From Stutzerimonas kunmingensis (lineage in GTDB: Bacteria > Pseudomonadota > Gammaproteobacteria > Pseudomonadales > Pseudomonadaceae), in NCBI RefSeq assembly GCF_021432085.1, contig NZ_CP090366.1, positions 2,976,001-3,040,000 of the forward strand: a stretch of DNA of 64,000 nucleotides, read 5' to 3'. Position numbers and translations under genes: made by a program. Positions 55,082 through 64,000 of the stretch are shown piece after piece. The notes beneath the pieces are model-generated. The model ran no database searches, was not told the DNA's origin, and saw only the letters and a list, made by a program, of their open reading frames with translations. Each line of letters opens with the position of its first letter. Position 1 is the stretch's first letter.

Positions 55082-55648
55082 TCAGGCCTTGACGCGGGAC
55101 TTGTACTCGCCGGTGCGGGTGTCGATTTCGATCGAGTCACCGATTTCGCAGAACGCGGAAACCTGCAGCTCAGCACCGTTCTTCAGGCGGGCGGTCTTCA
55201 TGACCTTGCCGGAAGTATCGCCACGTACGGACGGCTCGGTGTAAACGATTTCACGAACGATGGTGGTCGGCAGTTCGACGGAGATCACCTTGTCGTTGTA
55301 GAAAACGGCTTCGCAGACGTCGGTCATGCCGTCTTCGATGAAGGTCATCACACCTTCCAGGTCGTCTTTTTCGATTTCGTACTGGTTGAACTCGTCGTCC
55401 ATGAACACGTACAGCGGGTCGGCGAAGTAGGAATAGGTCACTTCCTTGCGCTCGAGGATGACCGGCTCCAGCTTGTCGTCAGCCTTGTAAACGGTCTCGG
55501 TAGCCGAACCGTTGAGCAGGTTCTTCAACTTCATCTTGACCACGGCACTGTTACGGCCGGACTTGTTGAACTCGGCTTTCTGGATGACCCAGGGTGCGCC
55601 GTTGATGATGGCCACCTGGCCGGCACGGAACTCTTGTGCGGTTTTCAT
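55082..55648 (-). CDS. efp: Elongation factor P (Arg32 type)
   Basis: This ribosome-binding translation factor relieves stalling at polyproline. The sequence starts '[20 protein letters not shown]', and the tip loop 'NKSGRNSA' carries Arg32, the residue rhamnosylated in Pseudomonas rather than a lysine that would be beta-lysylated. The three beta-barrel domains are complete at 188 residues, ending in '[15 protein letters not shown]'. The start is ATG 55648; the frame is open ten codons further without homology. EarP, the modifying enzyme, is encoded just upstream. Confidence 0.97.
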   Translation of the reverse strand: MKTAQEFRAGQVAIINGAPWVIQKAEFNKSGRNSAVVKMKLKNLLNGSATETVYKADDKLEPVILERKEVTYSYFADPLYVFMDDEFNQYEIEKDDLEGVMTFIEDGMTDVCEAVFYNDKVISVELPTTIVREIVYTEPSVRGDTSGKVMKTARLKNGAELQVSAFCEIGDSIEIDTRTGEYKSRVKA

Positions 55649-55825
55649 ACGAAATATCCGAAGGGGAATTAGAGACAAAAAACAGGCCGCGTATCATAGG
55701 GTCTGTTCCCGCCTGGTCGCAAGCCACGTTGCTGCGCCAAATGGCGCCATGCGGAGCGGCGTACAACAAGGCGCGGAGATCAGGCTACGGCCTTTCCCCA
55801 CCATAATTGAAGCTGCGGTCGCACG

Positions 55826-56980
55826 CTAAGCGTGAACAGCACCTAGCCAATCGGTGTAGAAAAACACCAGCTTTCCGGCCAGATCGCCATTGGCCACCTG
55901 CTCGTGGGTCCAGGCTTCGGCATGTTGCAGCAAGGTCGGGTATTCGCGGACCAGAGCGGTCCAGGCTTCGCCAGCCCCCTGCCCAGCGTTCCAGGCACGC
56001 CAGAATTCGCGCAGCGCTGCGCTGGCCGTGGGCGACAGCTCATGCGCGTACAGATCGAGAAAGGCATGGAGCTTATCCCAGTGGGCATCCTCTTCCTGAG
56101 GATAGATGTGCCACACCAGCGGTCTGCCGGCCCACTGGGCGCGGATAAAGGACTCCTCCCCGCGCACTGCGTTGAAATCGCAGCTCCACAGCAACAGATC
56201 GTACTCGTCCTGAGTCATGAACGGCACGATGCACAGCTGCAGACTGCCGCGCCGATGCTGATCGCCCGCCTGCAGGCTCGGCACGCCAAGCCAGGCGGCA
56301 ACATCGCCAAGCACTCGACCTTCCGGAACCAGCAGCTGGTTGCTGCGCGAATCGGCCGCGAGGGCGTCTAGCCAACCCGCGACCGCAGTGTTTTCGTAGG
56401 CGAACAAAGACAACAGGCGCGCGCCGGGCTGTCGCGCTACGCCGAGCGAGGCAAGAAAAGCGGTCTGTTGCGCCATATCGCTCTGAAATTCCGCACGGCG
56501 CAACATCAGATCAGCTTCACGGATCAGCCCGCCGGTCCGGGCTTCGAAGCCCGGGAAGAAGAAGTACTTCTGCAAGCCGTTGGCCTGCAGTGAGGGCAGC
56601 GCATGGCAGCCGACGATCCAGTCCTCGGCACTCAGATACTCGAGGTTCAGCCAGAGGATGCGACGACCGCTGGCAGCCATGGCATTGATGTAGGGTTGCG
56701 GCAGATTGCAGGCGAACGCCTCGATGACCACATCGGCGGGCTCGGTAGCTGACCATTGGCCGGACCAGCGCCGGACCTCCACGCCCTCGTGCAGCTGCTG
56801 TTCCGCCTCGGCATTGGCCGCCGGGCACAGCCGAGCGAAAGTATCCAGGTCATCCACCCACAGCCGCACGTGCTGACCGTGTTCCGCCGCCAGCTGCCGG
56901 GCCAGGCGCCAGGTGACGCCGATGTCACCGAAGTTATCCACGACTGCGCAGAAGATGTCCCACTTCGCTTTTACAGACAA
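55826..56980 (-). CDS. earP: EF-P arginine rhamnosyltransferase (EarP)
   Basis: This inverting GT-B enzyme transfers rhamnose from dTDP-L-rhamnose to Arg32 of EF-P. Family features are the N-terminal 'WDIFCAVVDNFGDIGVTWRL' with the catalytic Asp, 'VVIEAFACNLPQPYINAM', 'LWLNLEYLSAEDWIVGCH', 'GLQKYFFFPGF', and the C-terminal 'CDFNAVRGEESFIRAQWAGRPLVWHIYPQ'. No suitable ATG precedes the domain. TTG 56980 with GAGGAG eight bases upstream is the likely start, giving 384 residues. The pairing with efp is diagnostic. Confidence 0.95.
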   Translation of the reverse strand: MSVKAKWDIFCAVVDNFGDIGVTWRLARQLAAEHGQHVRLWVDDLDTFARLCPAANAEAEQQLHEGVEVRRWSGQWSATEPADVVIEAFACNLPQPYINAMAASGRRILWLNLEYLSAEDWIVGCHALPSLQANGLQKYFFFPGFEARTGGLIREADLMLRRAEFQSDMAQQTAFLASLGVARQPGARLLSLFAYENTAVAGWLDALAADSRSNQLLVPEGRVLGDVAAWLGVPSLQAGDQHRRGSLQLCIVPFMTQDEYDLLLWSCDFNAVRGEESFIRAQWAGRPLVWHIYPQEEDAHWDKLHAFLDLYAHELSPTASAALREFWRAWNAGQGAGEAWTALVREYPTLLQHAEAWTHEQVANGDLAGKLVFFYTDWLGAVHA

Positions 56981-57170
56981 AACCGTGCTCCTCGAGCCGA
57001 TACCGGCACTTCGTTCCTCTGGAAACGCTGCGCAGGATACAAGGTTGGCGCCAGCAACCGGTTGCCATGCCACAACCCAGGAACGGCAGACGCGCGTATA
57101 CGCCCGAGCCTGCAAAGGCGTCAGCGGATTCAGACAAGAGAGAAAGGAAAAACGAGAAGATCGTTATGGA

Positions 57171-57282
57171 GGTGAACCCTACCAGCCACACCCCGGCACA
57201 CAATGTCACCGCTGCGGCTGCTCCCTTCCGGGCCTGACCGGGTTCACGGCTGATCGTTGCGAGGGGACCGGCAGGGCCCACC
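57171..57282 (-). ncRNA. ffs: Signal recognition particle RNA (4.5S)
   Basis: The minus strand carries the conserved SRP core: GGTCAGGCCCGGAAGGGAGC, then AGCCGC, matching the GGTCAGG...GGAAGGNAGCAGCC hallmark of the Ffh-binding hairpin. The 5' end GGTGGGCCC pairs with the 3' end GGGTTCACC to close the long stem. The mature ends are approximate. It lies between earP and the FAD oxidoreductase gene. Confidence 0.93.
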
Positions 57283-58569
<1,287 letters not shown>

Positions 58570-58669
58570 AGCGGCTGCCAGCGGCTGATCTGACCCAGGT
58601 CAGCCGTACGCGCAAGGCCAGCTGCTATGATCGCGCGCTTTCTGCACTGCCCCCTTCAGCGGAGTTCCG

Positions 58670-59485
58670 ATGAATCCCTCCACCCTGATCGGCATCGTCG
58701 CGAGCATCGGACTGCTCGCCGTCGTCATGCTCTTCGCCGCCAAAGAACCCGCGCTTTTCATCGACCTGCCAAGCCTCGGCATCGTACTGGTCGGCACCCT
58801 GGCGGCGACCTTTATCAGCTATCCGTTGCGCGAAGTCACCCGAGTGTTCGGGCTGATCTGGACCGTGATGCGCAACGAGCGCCTGTACACGCGGCAGGAT
58901 CTCGATGAGCTGGTGCAGATCTCGCGACTGTGGATCAGCGGTGACCTACCTGCGGTGGAAAAAGCGGTCGAGCAGGTCAGCAATCCCTTTCTGCGCACCG
59001 GCGTGCAGCTGGTGATCGACAACACCCCGGAAGAAGACATCCTGGAACTTCTGCAATGGCGCATCGCACGACTGCGCGCCCGGGAGAATGCCGAGGCACA
59101 GCTGTTCCGGGCGATGTCCAACTATGCGCCGGCGTTCGGCATGATCGGCACGCTGGTCGGGCTGATCAACCTGATGTTCATGCTCGGTAGCGGCAATATG
59201 GACCTGATCGGCCGCAGCCTCGCGGTCGCGCTGATGACGACCTTCTACGGCGTGCTGCTGGCCAACCTGATCCTCAAACCAGTGGCCGTGAAGCTCGAAC
59301 GGCGTACCGAGCAACGCGTGGCGCTGATGAATCTGGTGATGCAGGGCATCTCCATGATGTGCAATCGCCGCAGCCCGGCCTACATGCGCGAAACGCTCAA
59401 GTCGTTCATCGCCCACCACGACGACGAAATTCGCGACGGCAGCCCCGCCGCACCGCGCAGCGCGCCGCAGGACGAACGCACGTGA
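58670..59485 (+). CDS. MotA/TolQ/ExbB-type ion-channel protein (MotA-like)
   Basis: This inner-membrane protein has four hydrophobic segments: 'LIGIVASIGLLAVVMLFAA', 'LPSLGIVLVGTLAATFI', 'APAFGMIGTLVGLINLMFML' and 'LAVALMTTFYGVLLANLIL'. A cytoplasmic domain lies between the second and third. It has the MotA/PomA layout, including the conserved Pro and Gly-rich segment 'NYAPAFGMIGTLVGL'. Its 271 residues are usual. It overlaps the MotB-like gene by 4 bases. No other flagellar genes are nearby, so a motor role versus another ion-driven machine is undecided. Confidence 0.9.
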   Translation: MNPSTLIGIVASIGLLAVVMLFAAKEPALFIDLPSLGIVLVGTLAATFISYPLREVTRVFGLIWTVMRNERLYTRQDLDELVQISRLWISGDLPAVEKAVEQVSNPFLRTGVQLVIDNTPEEDILELLQWRIARLRARENAEAQLFRAMSNYAPAFGMIGTLVGLINLMFMLGSGNMDLIGRSLAVALMTTFYGVLLANLILKPVAVKLERRTEQRVALMNLVMQGISMMCNRRSPAYMRETLKSFIAHHDDEIRDGSPAAPRSAPQDERT

Positions 59486-60213
59486 ACGGCCAGGCATCGC
59501 CGGGCAGCAGCTTCTCCCGCTGGCATATCGAGCCGCAGCGAGAGGAAGAGCAGGAAGCCTGGCTGATCACCTACCTGGACATGCTCACCCTGCTGCTGGT
59601 GATGCTGGTGATCATGCTGGCGCTGGCCGGCAAGGGCGAAGGCCAGCAGAGCGAGCCCTCGATGGTAGAAGCCACGCAGCAGGCGGCTGGCGATCAGCTG
59701 GTAGCACTGCAGCCAAGCGCTTCACCCATACCATCGATCGTGCCGCTACCGGCGCCGGCGGCTGATACGCAGCAGGACGACACGAGCGAAGCGAAGCCCG
59801 ATCTGGCGCTGGGCGACGACATCGAGGTCATCGTCAACGATGGCAGCATCAGCTTTCGAATCAGCAGCGAAATTCTGTTCGGCTCAGGGCGGGCGGAGCT
59901 GGAAGACGCCGGGCTGGATGTGATCGACCGATTGGTCCCGACCCTCGCCGCAGGCGGTCATCGGATCATCGTCGAGGGCCATACCGACAATCTGCCCATC
60001 CAGACCGAGCGCTTCCCGTCCAACTGGGAGCTTTCCGCCAGCCGCGCCAGCAGCGTGGTGCGCTACCTGCAGCTGACCGGCATCGAATCGACGAGGCTGA
60101 GCGCAACCGGCTACGCCGACACGCGACCGCTCGCCGACAACGGCGACGAACAGGGTCGCGCCAGCAACCGCCGCGTCGAGCTGGTCATGCAGACCGAGGC
60201 GGACAAGCCCTAA
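59482..60213 (+). CDS. OmpA-domain MotB-like stator protein
   Basis: This protein has a short cytoplasmic N-terminus, one membrane helix ('WLITYLDMLTLLLVMLVIML') with the ion-channel Asp in 'YLDM', a linker and an OmpA/MotB peptidoglycan-binding domain ('ILFGSGRAELEDAG', 'IIVEGHTDNLPIQTERFPSN', 'NRRVELVM'). The start is GTG 59482, overlapping the MotA-like stop (GTGA). Its 243 residues are short for MotB, and the Ala/Pro/Gln linker near residues 55-105 is low complexity. Confidence 0.9.
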   Translation: MNGQASPGSSFSRWHIEPQREEEQEAWLITYLDMLTLLLVMLVIMLALAGKGEGQQSEPSMVEATQQAAGDQLVALQPSASPIPSIVPLPAPAADTQQDDTSEAKPDLALGDDIEVIVNDGSISFRISSEILFGSGRAELEDAGLDVIDRLVPTLAAGGHRIIVEGHTDNLPIQTERFPSNWELSASRASSVVRYLQLTGIESTRLSATGYADTRPLADNGDEQGRASNRRVELVMQTEADKP

Positions 60214-60217
60214 CGCG

Positions 60218-61150
60218 TCAGCCCAGCGCGGTATCGAGGAACATCATCACCGCGAAGCCCACCATGAGGCCCAGCGTGGCGGGCGTCTGATGGCCGTTGC
60301 GGTGGGTTTCCGGGATCACCTCGTGGGATACCACGAAGATCATTGCCCCCGCGGCCAGGCCGAGGCTGATGGGATAGGCGATGGCGAAGCCGCTGGACAT
60401 GCCGATACCCACCAACGCGCCGATCGGCTCCATCAGCCCGGATGCCGCGGCGACCAGCACCGAACCCAGCGCCGACAACCCGGTGGTGCGCAACGCCAGC
60501 GCGACGGCCAGGCCCTCGGGAATGTCCTGAATGGAGATCGCCGTGGTCAGCGGCAGGCCGACGCTCAGGTCGCCATTGGCGAAGCTCACACCGATGGCCA
60601 TGCCTTCTGGGATGTTGTGCAGCGCAATGGCGAGCACAAACAGCCAGACCCTGTTCAGGCGTTCGCACTCGGGACCACAGGGGCCAGTGCTTTCATGCTC
60701 GTGCGGCGTGAAGTAATCCAGACCGAGCATGAGCAACACGCCAAGACCCAGGCCGACCACCACCGTCAGCGCCGCAGCCGGGCCGTTACCGAACAATTCA
60801 CGCCCCGCTTCCAGCCCCGGAAGGATCAGGGAGAAAGCGCTCGCAGCGAGCATCATGCCGGCGGCAAAGCCAAGCATGCTGTCCTGGGTGCGGGTAGAAA
60901 TGTCACGCAGGCCGATCGCCAGAAACGCGCCGACCGCCGTCGCTACGAAACCGGCGCTGCCGCCCAACAGCGCGTAGCGAACGTTGCCCGCCTCGCTGCT
61001 CTGCAAAGCGTTGGCGGTACCCGCCACTAGCAGTAACAGCACCGCCACTGCAGTTGCCGCAAGACCGAAGGTGATCCAGGGGTTGGCTTGCGCCTGTGCG
61101 AGCCAGGCAGCGCGCAGAGTGGCCGTCGGGCTTTGAACGGTGGACGCCAT
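60218..61150 (-). CDS. ZIP-family divalent metal transporter
   Basis: This multi-pass inner-membrane importer is likely for zinc or related metals. The helix IV/V metal-site motifs are present: 'ALHNIPEGMAIGVSFANGDL' and 'SIQDIPEGLAVALAL'. A His/Cys loop 'FTPHEHESTGPCGPECERL' precedes them. About eight helices, 310 residues from ATG 61150 ('MASTVQSP'). It converges on the MotB-like gene, 4 bases apart. Confidence 0.92.
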   Translation of the reverse strand: MASTVQSPTATLRAAWLAQAQANPWITFGLAATAVAVLLLLVAGTANALQSSEAGNVRYALLGGSAGFVATAVGAFLAIGLRDISTRTQDSMLGFAAGMMLAASAFSLILPGLEAGRELFGNGPAAALTVVVGLGLGVLLMLGLDYFTPHEHESTGPCGPECERLNRVWLFVLAIALHNIPEGMAIGVSFANGDLSVGLPLTTAISIQDIPEGLAVALALRTTGLSALGSVLVAAASGLMEPIGALVGIGMSSGFAIAYPISLGLAAGAMIFVVSHEVIPETHRNGHQTPATLGLMVGFAVMMFLDTALG

Positions 61151-61335
61151 GATTTCAGAATCCTCGATGCGGGCGGCCAGTGTACTCCGCCACGCCCTGC
61201 TCCAGAGCCTATGGTCACGATAGCCGCAGACCATCGCCGACCTGCGCGCAACGCCCGCGTTGTACCCCCATGGGTATGACCGTAAGCTTGGCGGGTTCGA
61301 TGGCCCGGAGGGGCCGCATTAAGGAGTGGTCCGTC

Positions 61336-62520
61336 GTGCCCGCTGCAAAAACCATTCGTCGCGCGCTTTTGCTGATCATCCCGGTCCTGCTGCTGGCCGG
61401 CTGGATGATCTGGCGCCAGCTTCAAGGGCCGGAACTGCCCGGTTATCGCCTGGAAACACGCCCACTGGTGCAACGCGTGGTCGCCAGTGGCGAGGTGGAC
61501 AGCCAGTCGCTGGCGCAGGTCGGCAGCGAAATCACCGGAGTTGTCGCCGTGCGCCATGTGCGCGAGGGCGATGCGGTAAAGGCTGGCGATCTGTTGCTGG
61601 AGCTGCGCGACGACGAGCAGCGCGCCCGCCTGCGCGAGGCGGAAGCGGCCCTGCAGCAGCTGATCGATTCCAGCCGCCCCCAGGCACAGGCCACCCTGCG
61701 CGAGGCACAGAACAACCTCGAACAGGCCGATCGCGAACTCCAGCGCCGGGAGACACTGTTCGAACGCAAGCTCCTGGCCTCCGAGGCGCTTGAGCAGGCT
61801 CGCCGCGCAACGCTGACTGCCCGTGTGGTCCGCGATCGCGCCCGCTTCGCCGCCGCGGCCGTGGGCGAAGGCGGCAGCGAGGAACAGGTCCTGCGTCAGC
61901 GCCTGGAAGCGGCGCGCGCGAACCTGGCGAAAGCCCGCATCCACGCCCAGGTCGACGGCATCGTGCAGACGCGCGAAGTCGAACCCGGCGACCTGGTACA
62001 GCCCGGCCGCACCCTGCTGACGATCGCCCGCTCCGGCAGTAGCGAAATCCTGCTGCCTCTGGACGAAAAGAATCTGGCCCCGATCGAACTGGGCCAGGCC
62101 GCCAGGATCATCGCCGATGCCTACCCGGATCGCGTGCTGCCGGCACGCGTCAGCTTCATCGCGCCGAGCGTCGATACCGCCCGTGGGACCATCGATGTCC
62201 ATCTCGACCTGCTGGAGCCAGCCGACTTCCTGCGTCAGGGTATGACCGTCTCGGTGAACATCGAGACCGGCCGACGCGAGCAAGCCCTGGTATTGCCCAA
62301 CGATGCGCTGCGCGCCCGCGACGGAACACGTGCGCAGGTATTGCGCGTCAATGACGGCGTGGTGGAGCGGGTCGGCGTGCGTCTGGGGATGCTCGGCACC
62401 GCACTGAGCGAAGTCAGTGAAGGGCTGGCGGCAGGTGATTTGGTGTTGATCGGCGACGCCGAGGAAGGCCAGCGCGTACGCGTGCGTGAGCAAGCGATTC
62501 CAACCGGCATTCAGGACTGA
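61336..62520 (+). CDS. Periplasmic adaptor / membrane-fusion protein (MacA-like)
   Basis: This is an efflux adaptor of the HlyD/MacA family. An N-terminal membrane anchor ('ALLLIIPVLLLAGWMIW') is followed by a lipoyl half ('GSEITGVVAVRHVREGDAVK'), a long coiled-coil hairpin (about residues 85-190), the second lipoyl half ('IHAQVDGIVQTREVEPGDLV') and beta-barrel/MP domains ('RQGMTVSVNIETGR'). Translation likely starts at GTG 61336, with AAGGAG nine bases upstream. It begins an operon with an FtsX-type permease and an ABC ATPase, the MacAB layout. Confidence 0.9.
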   Translation: MPAAKTIRRALLLIIPVLLLAGWMIWRQLQGPELPGYRLETRPLVQRVVASGEVDSQSLAQVGSEITGVVAVRHVREGDAVKAGDLLLELRDDEQRARLREAEAALQQLIDSSRPQAQATLREAQNNLEQADRELQRRETLFERKLLASEALEQARRATLTARVVRDRARFAAAAVGEGGSEEQVLRQRLEAARANLAKARIHAQVDGIVQTREVEPGDLVQPGRTLLTIARSGSSEILLPLDEKNLAPIELGQAARIIADAYPDRVLPARVSFIAPSVDTARGTIDVHLDLLEPADFLRQGMTVSVNIETGRREQALVLPNDALRARDGTRAQVLRVNDGVVERVGVRLGMLGTALSEVSEGLAAGDLVLIGDAEEGQRVRVREQAIPTGIQD

Positions 62521-62524
62521 CTGC

Positions 62525-63737
<1,213 letters not shown>

Positions 63738-63745
<8 letters not shown>

Positions 63746-64000
63746 AACCCTGTCAGCCAGCCCGGCCAATGACGTCCTGCGCCTGGAACAGGTACGCAAG
63801 GCCTTCAACATAGGCACACCACTGGAAACCGAGGTGCTGCACGGTATCGACCTGCGCCTGAACCGCGGCGAGCTGGCCGCGCTGATCGGCCCGTCCGGCT
63901 CAGGTAAGAGCACTTTGCTTAACCTGATCGGCCTGCTCGATACGCCCAGCTCCGGCGAACTGTACGTGCTCGGCCAGGCGACACGCGACAGCGACGACGA
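63738..64000 (+). CDS. ABC transporter ATP-binding protein (partial)
   Basis: Only the first ~88 residues are in the window. The start ATG 63738 overlaps the permease stop. '[20 protein letters not shown]' and the Walker A '[10 protein letters not shown]' (with '[16 protein letters not shown]' after it) identify a MacB/LolD-type ATPase. The signature and Walker B motifs lie beyond the edge. Confidence 0.92.

Overview
The window looks like a chromosomal segment of a Pseudomonas / Stutzerimonas-type gammaproteobacterium. The support is high-GC coding with Pseudomonas-like proteins throughout: a full WbpM, IhfB, a PcpS-type phosphopantetheinyl transferase, polyphosphate:AMP phosphotransferase next to a thiolase, and an EF-P with Arg32 beside its rhamnosyltransferase EarP. 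The ihfB...wbpM frame around an O-antigen locus is also the Pseudomonas aeruginosa arrangement. Species is not determined.

Region 1 (1-13.9 kb, + strand) is a Wzx/Wzy-type exopolysaccharide operon. It holds a WcaJ-like initiating transferase, a Wzb phosphatase, a Wzc tyrosine kinase, a secreted GH5 glycosidase, a polysaccharide pyruvyl transferase, a flippase, an FrhB-like iron-sulfur protein, a polymerase, a GT2, a WecG/TagA transferase, and finally the outer-membrane exporter Wza behind a long untranslated leader. A bidirectional terminator closes it.

Region 2 (14-18.7 kb) is housekeeping: thiolase, polyphosphate:AMP phosphotransferase, PcpS and a small conserved protein.

Region 3 (18.8-48 kb, - strand) is the O-antigen locus, bounded by ihfB on one side and wbpM on the other. 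From the ihfB end it runs: two tandem wzz chain-length regulators; a metallo-beta-lactamase RNase-like gene carrying an in-frame repeat insertion; a broken third wzz; a legionaminic-acid pathway (legB, legC, legG, legI, legH, ptmE, ptmF-like, legF, ptmA-like); wzy and wzx; an unassigned glycosyltransferase; lfnA-hisH-hisF acetamidino genes; fnlABC for UDP-L-FucNAc; a WbuB-like transferase; a WbpV-like reductase; a PglC-like initiating transferase; and WbpM. Enzyme content and transferase count predict a trisaccharide repeat of a legionaminic-type nonulosonate, L-FucNAm (or L-FucNAc) and D-QuiNAc. The wzy-wzx-transferase block is clearly AT-rich, as expected for a horizontally exchanged serotype core.

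Region 4 (48-64 kb) is mostly conserved chromosome: a DeaD-type RNA helicase, a chemoreceptor with an apparent frameshift near its start, a spermidine-synthase-like protein, class II DAHP synthase, efp and earP, the 4.5S SRP RNA, an FAD oxidoreductase, a MotA/MotB-like pair, a ZIP metal transporter, and the start of a MacAB-like ABC export operon that runs off the end. I saw no CRISPR array, tRNA, rRNA or intact insertion sequence.
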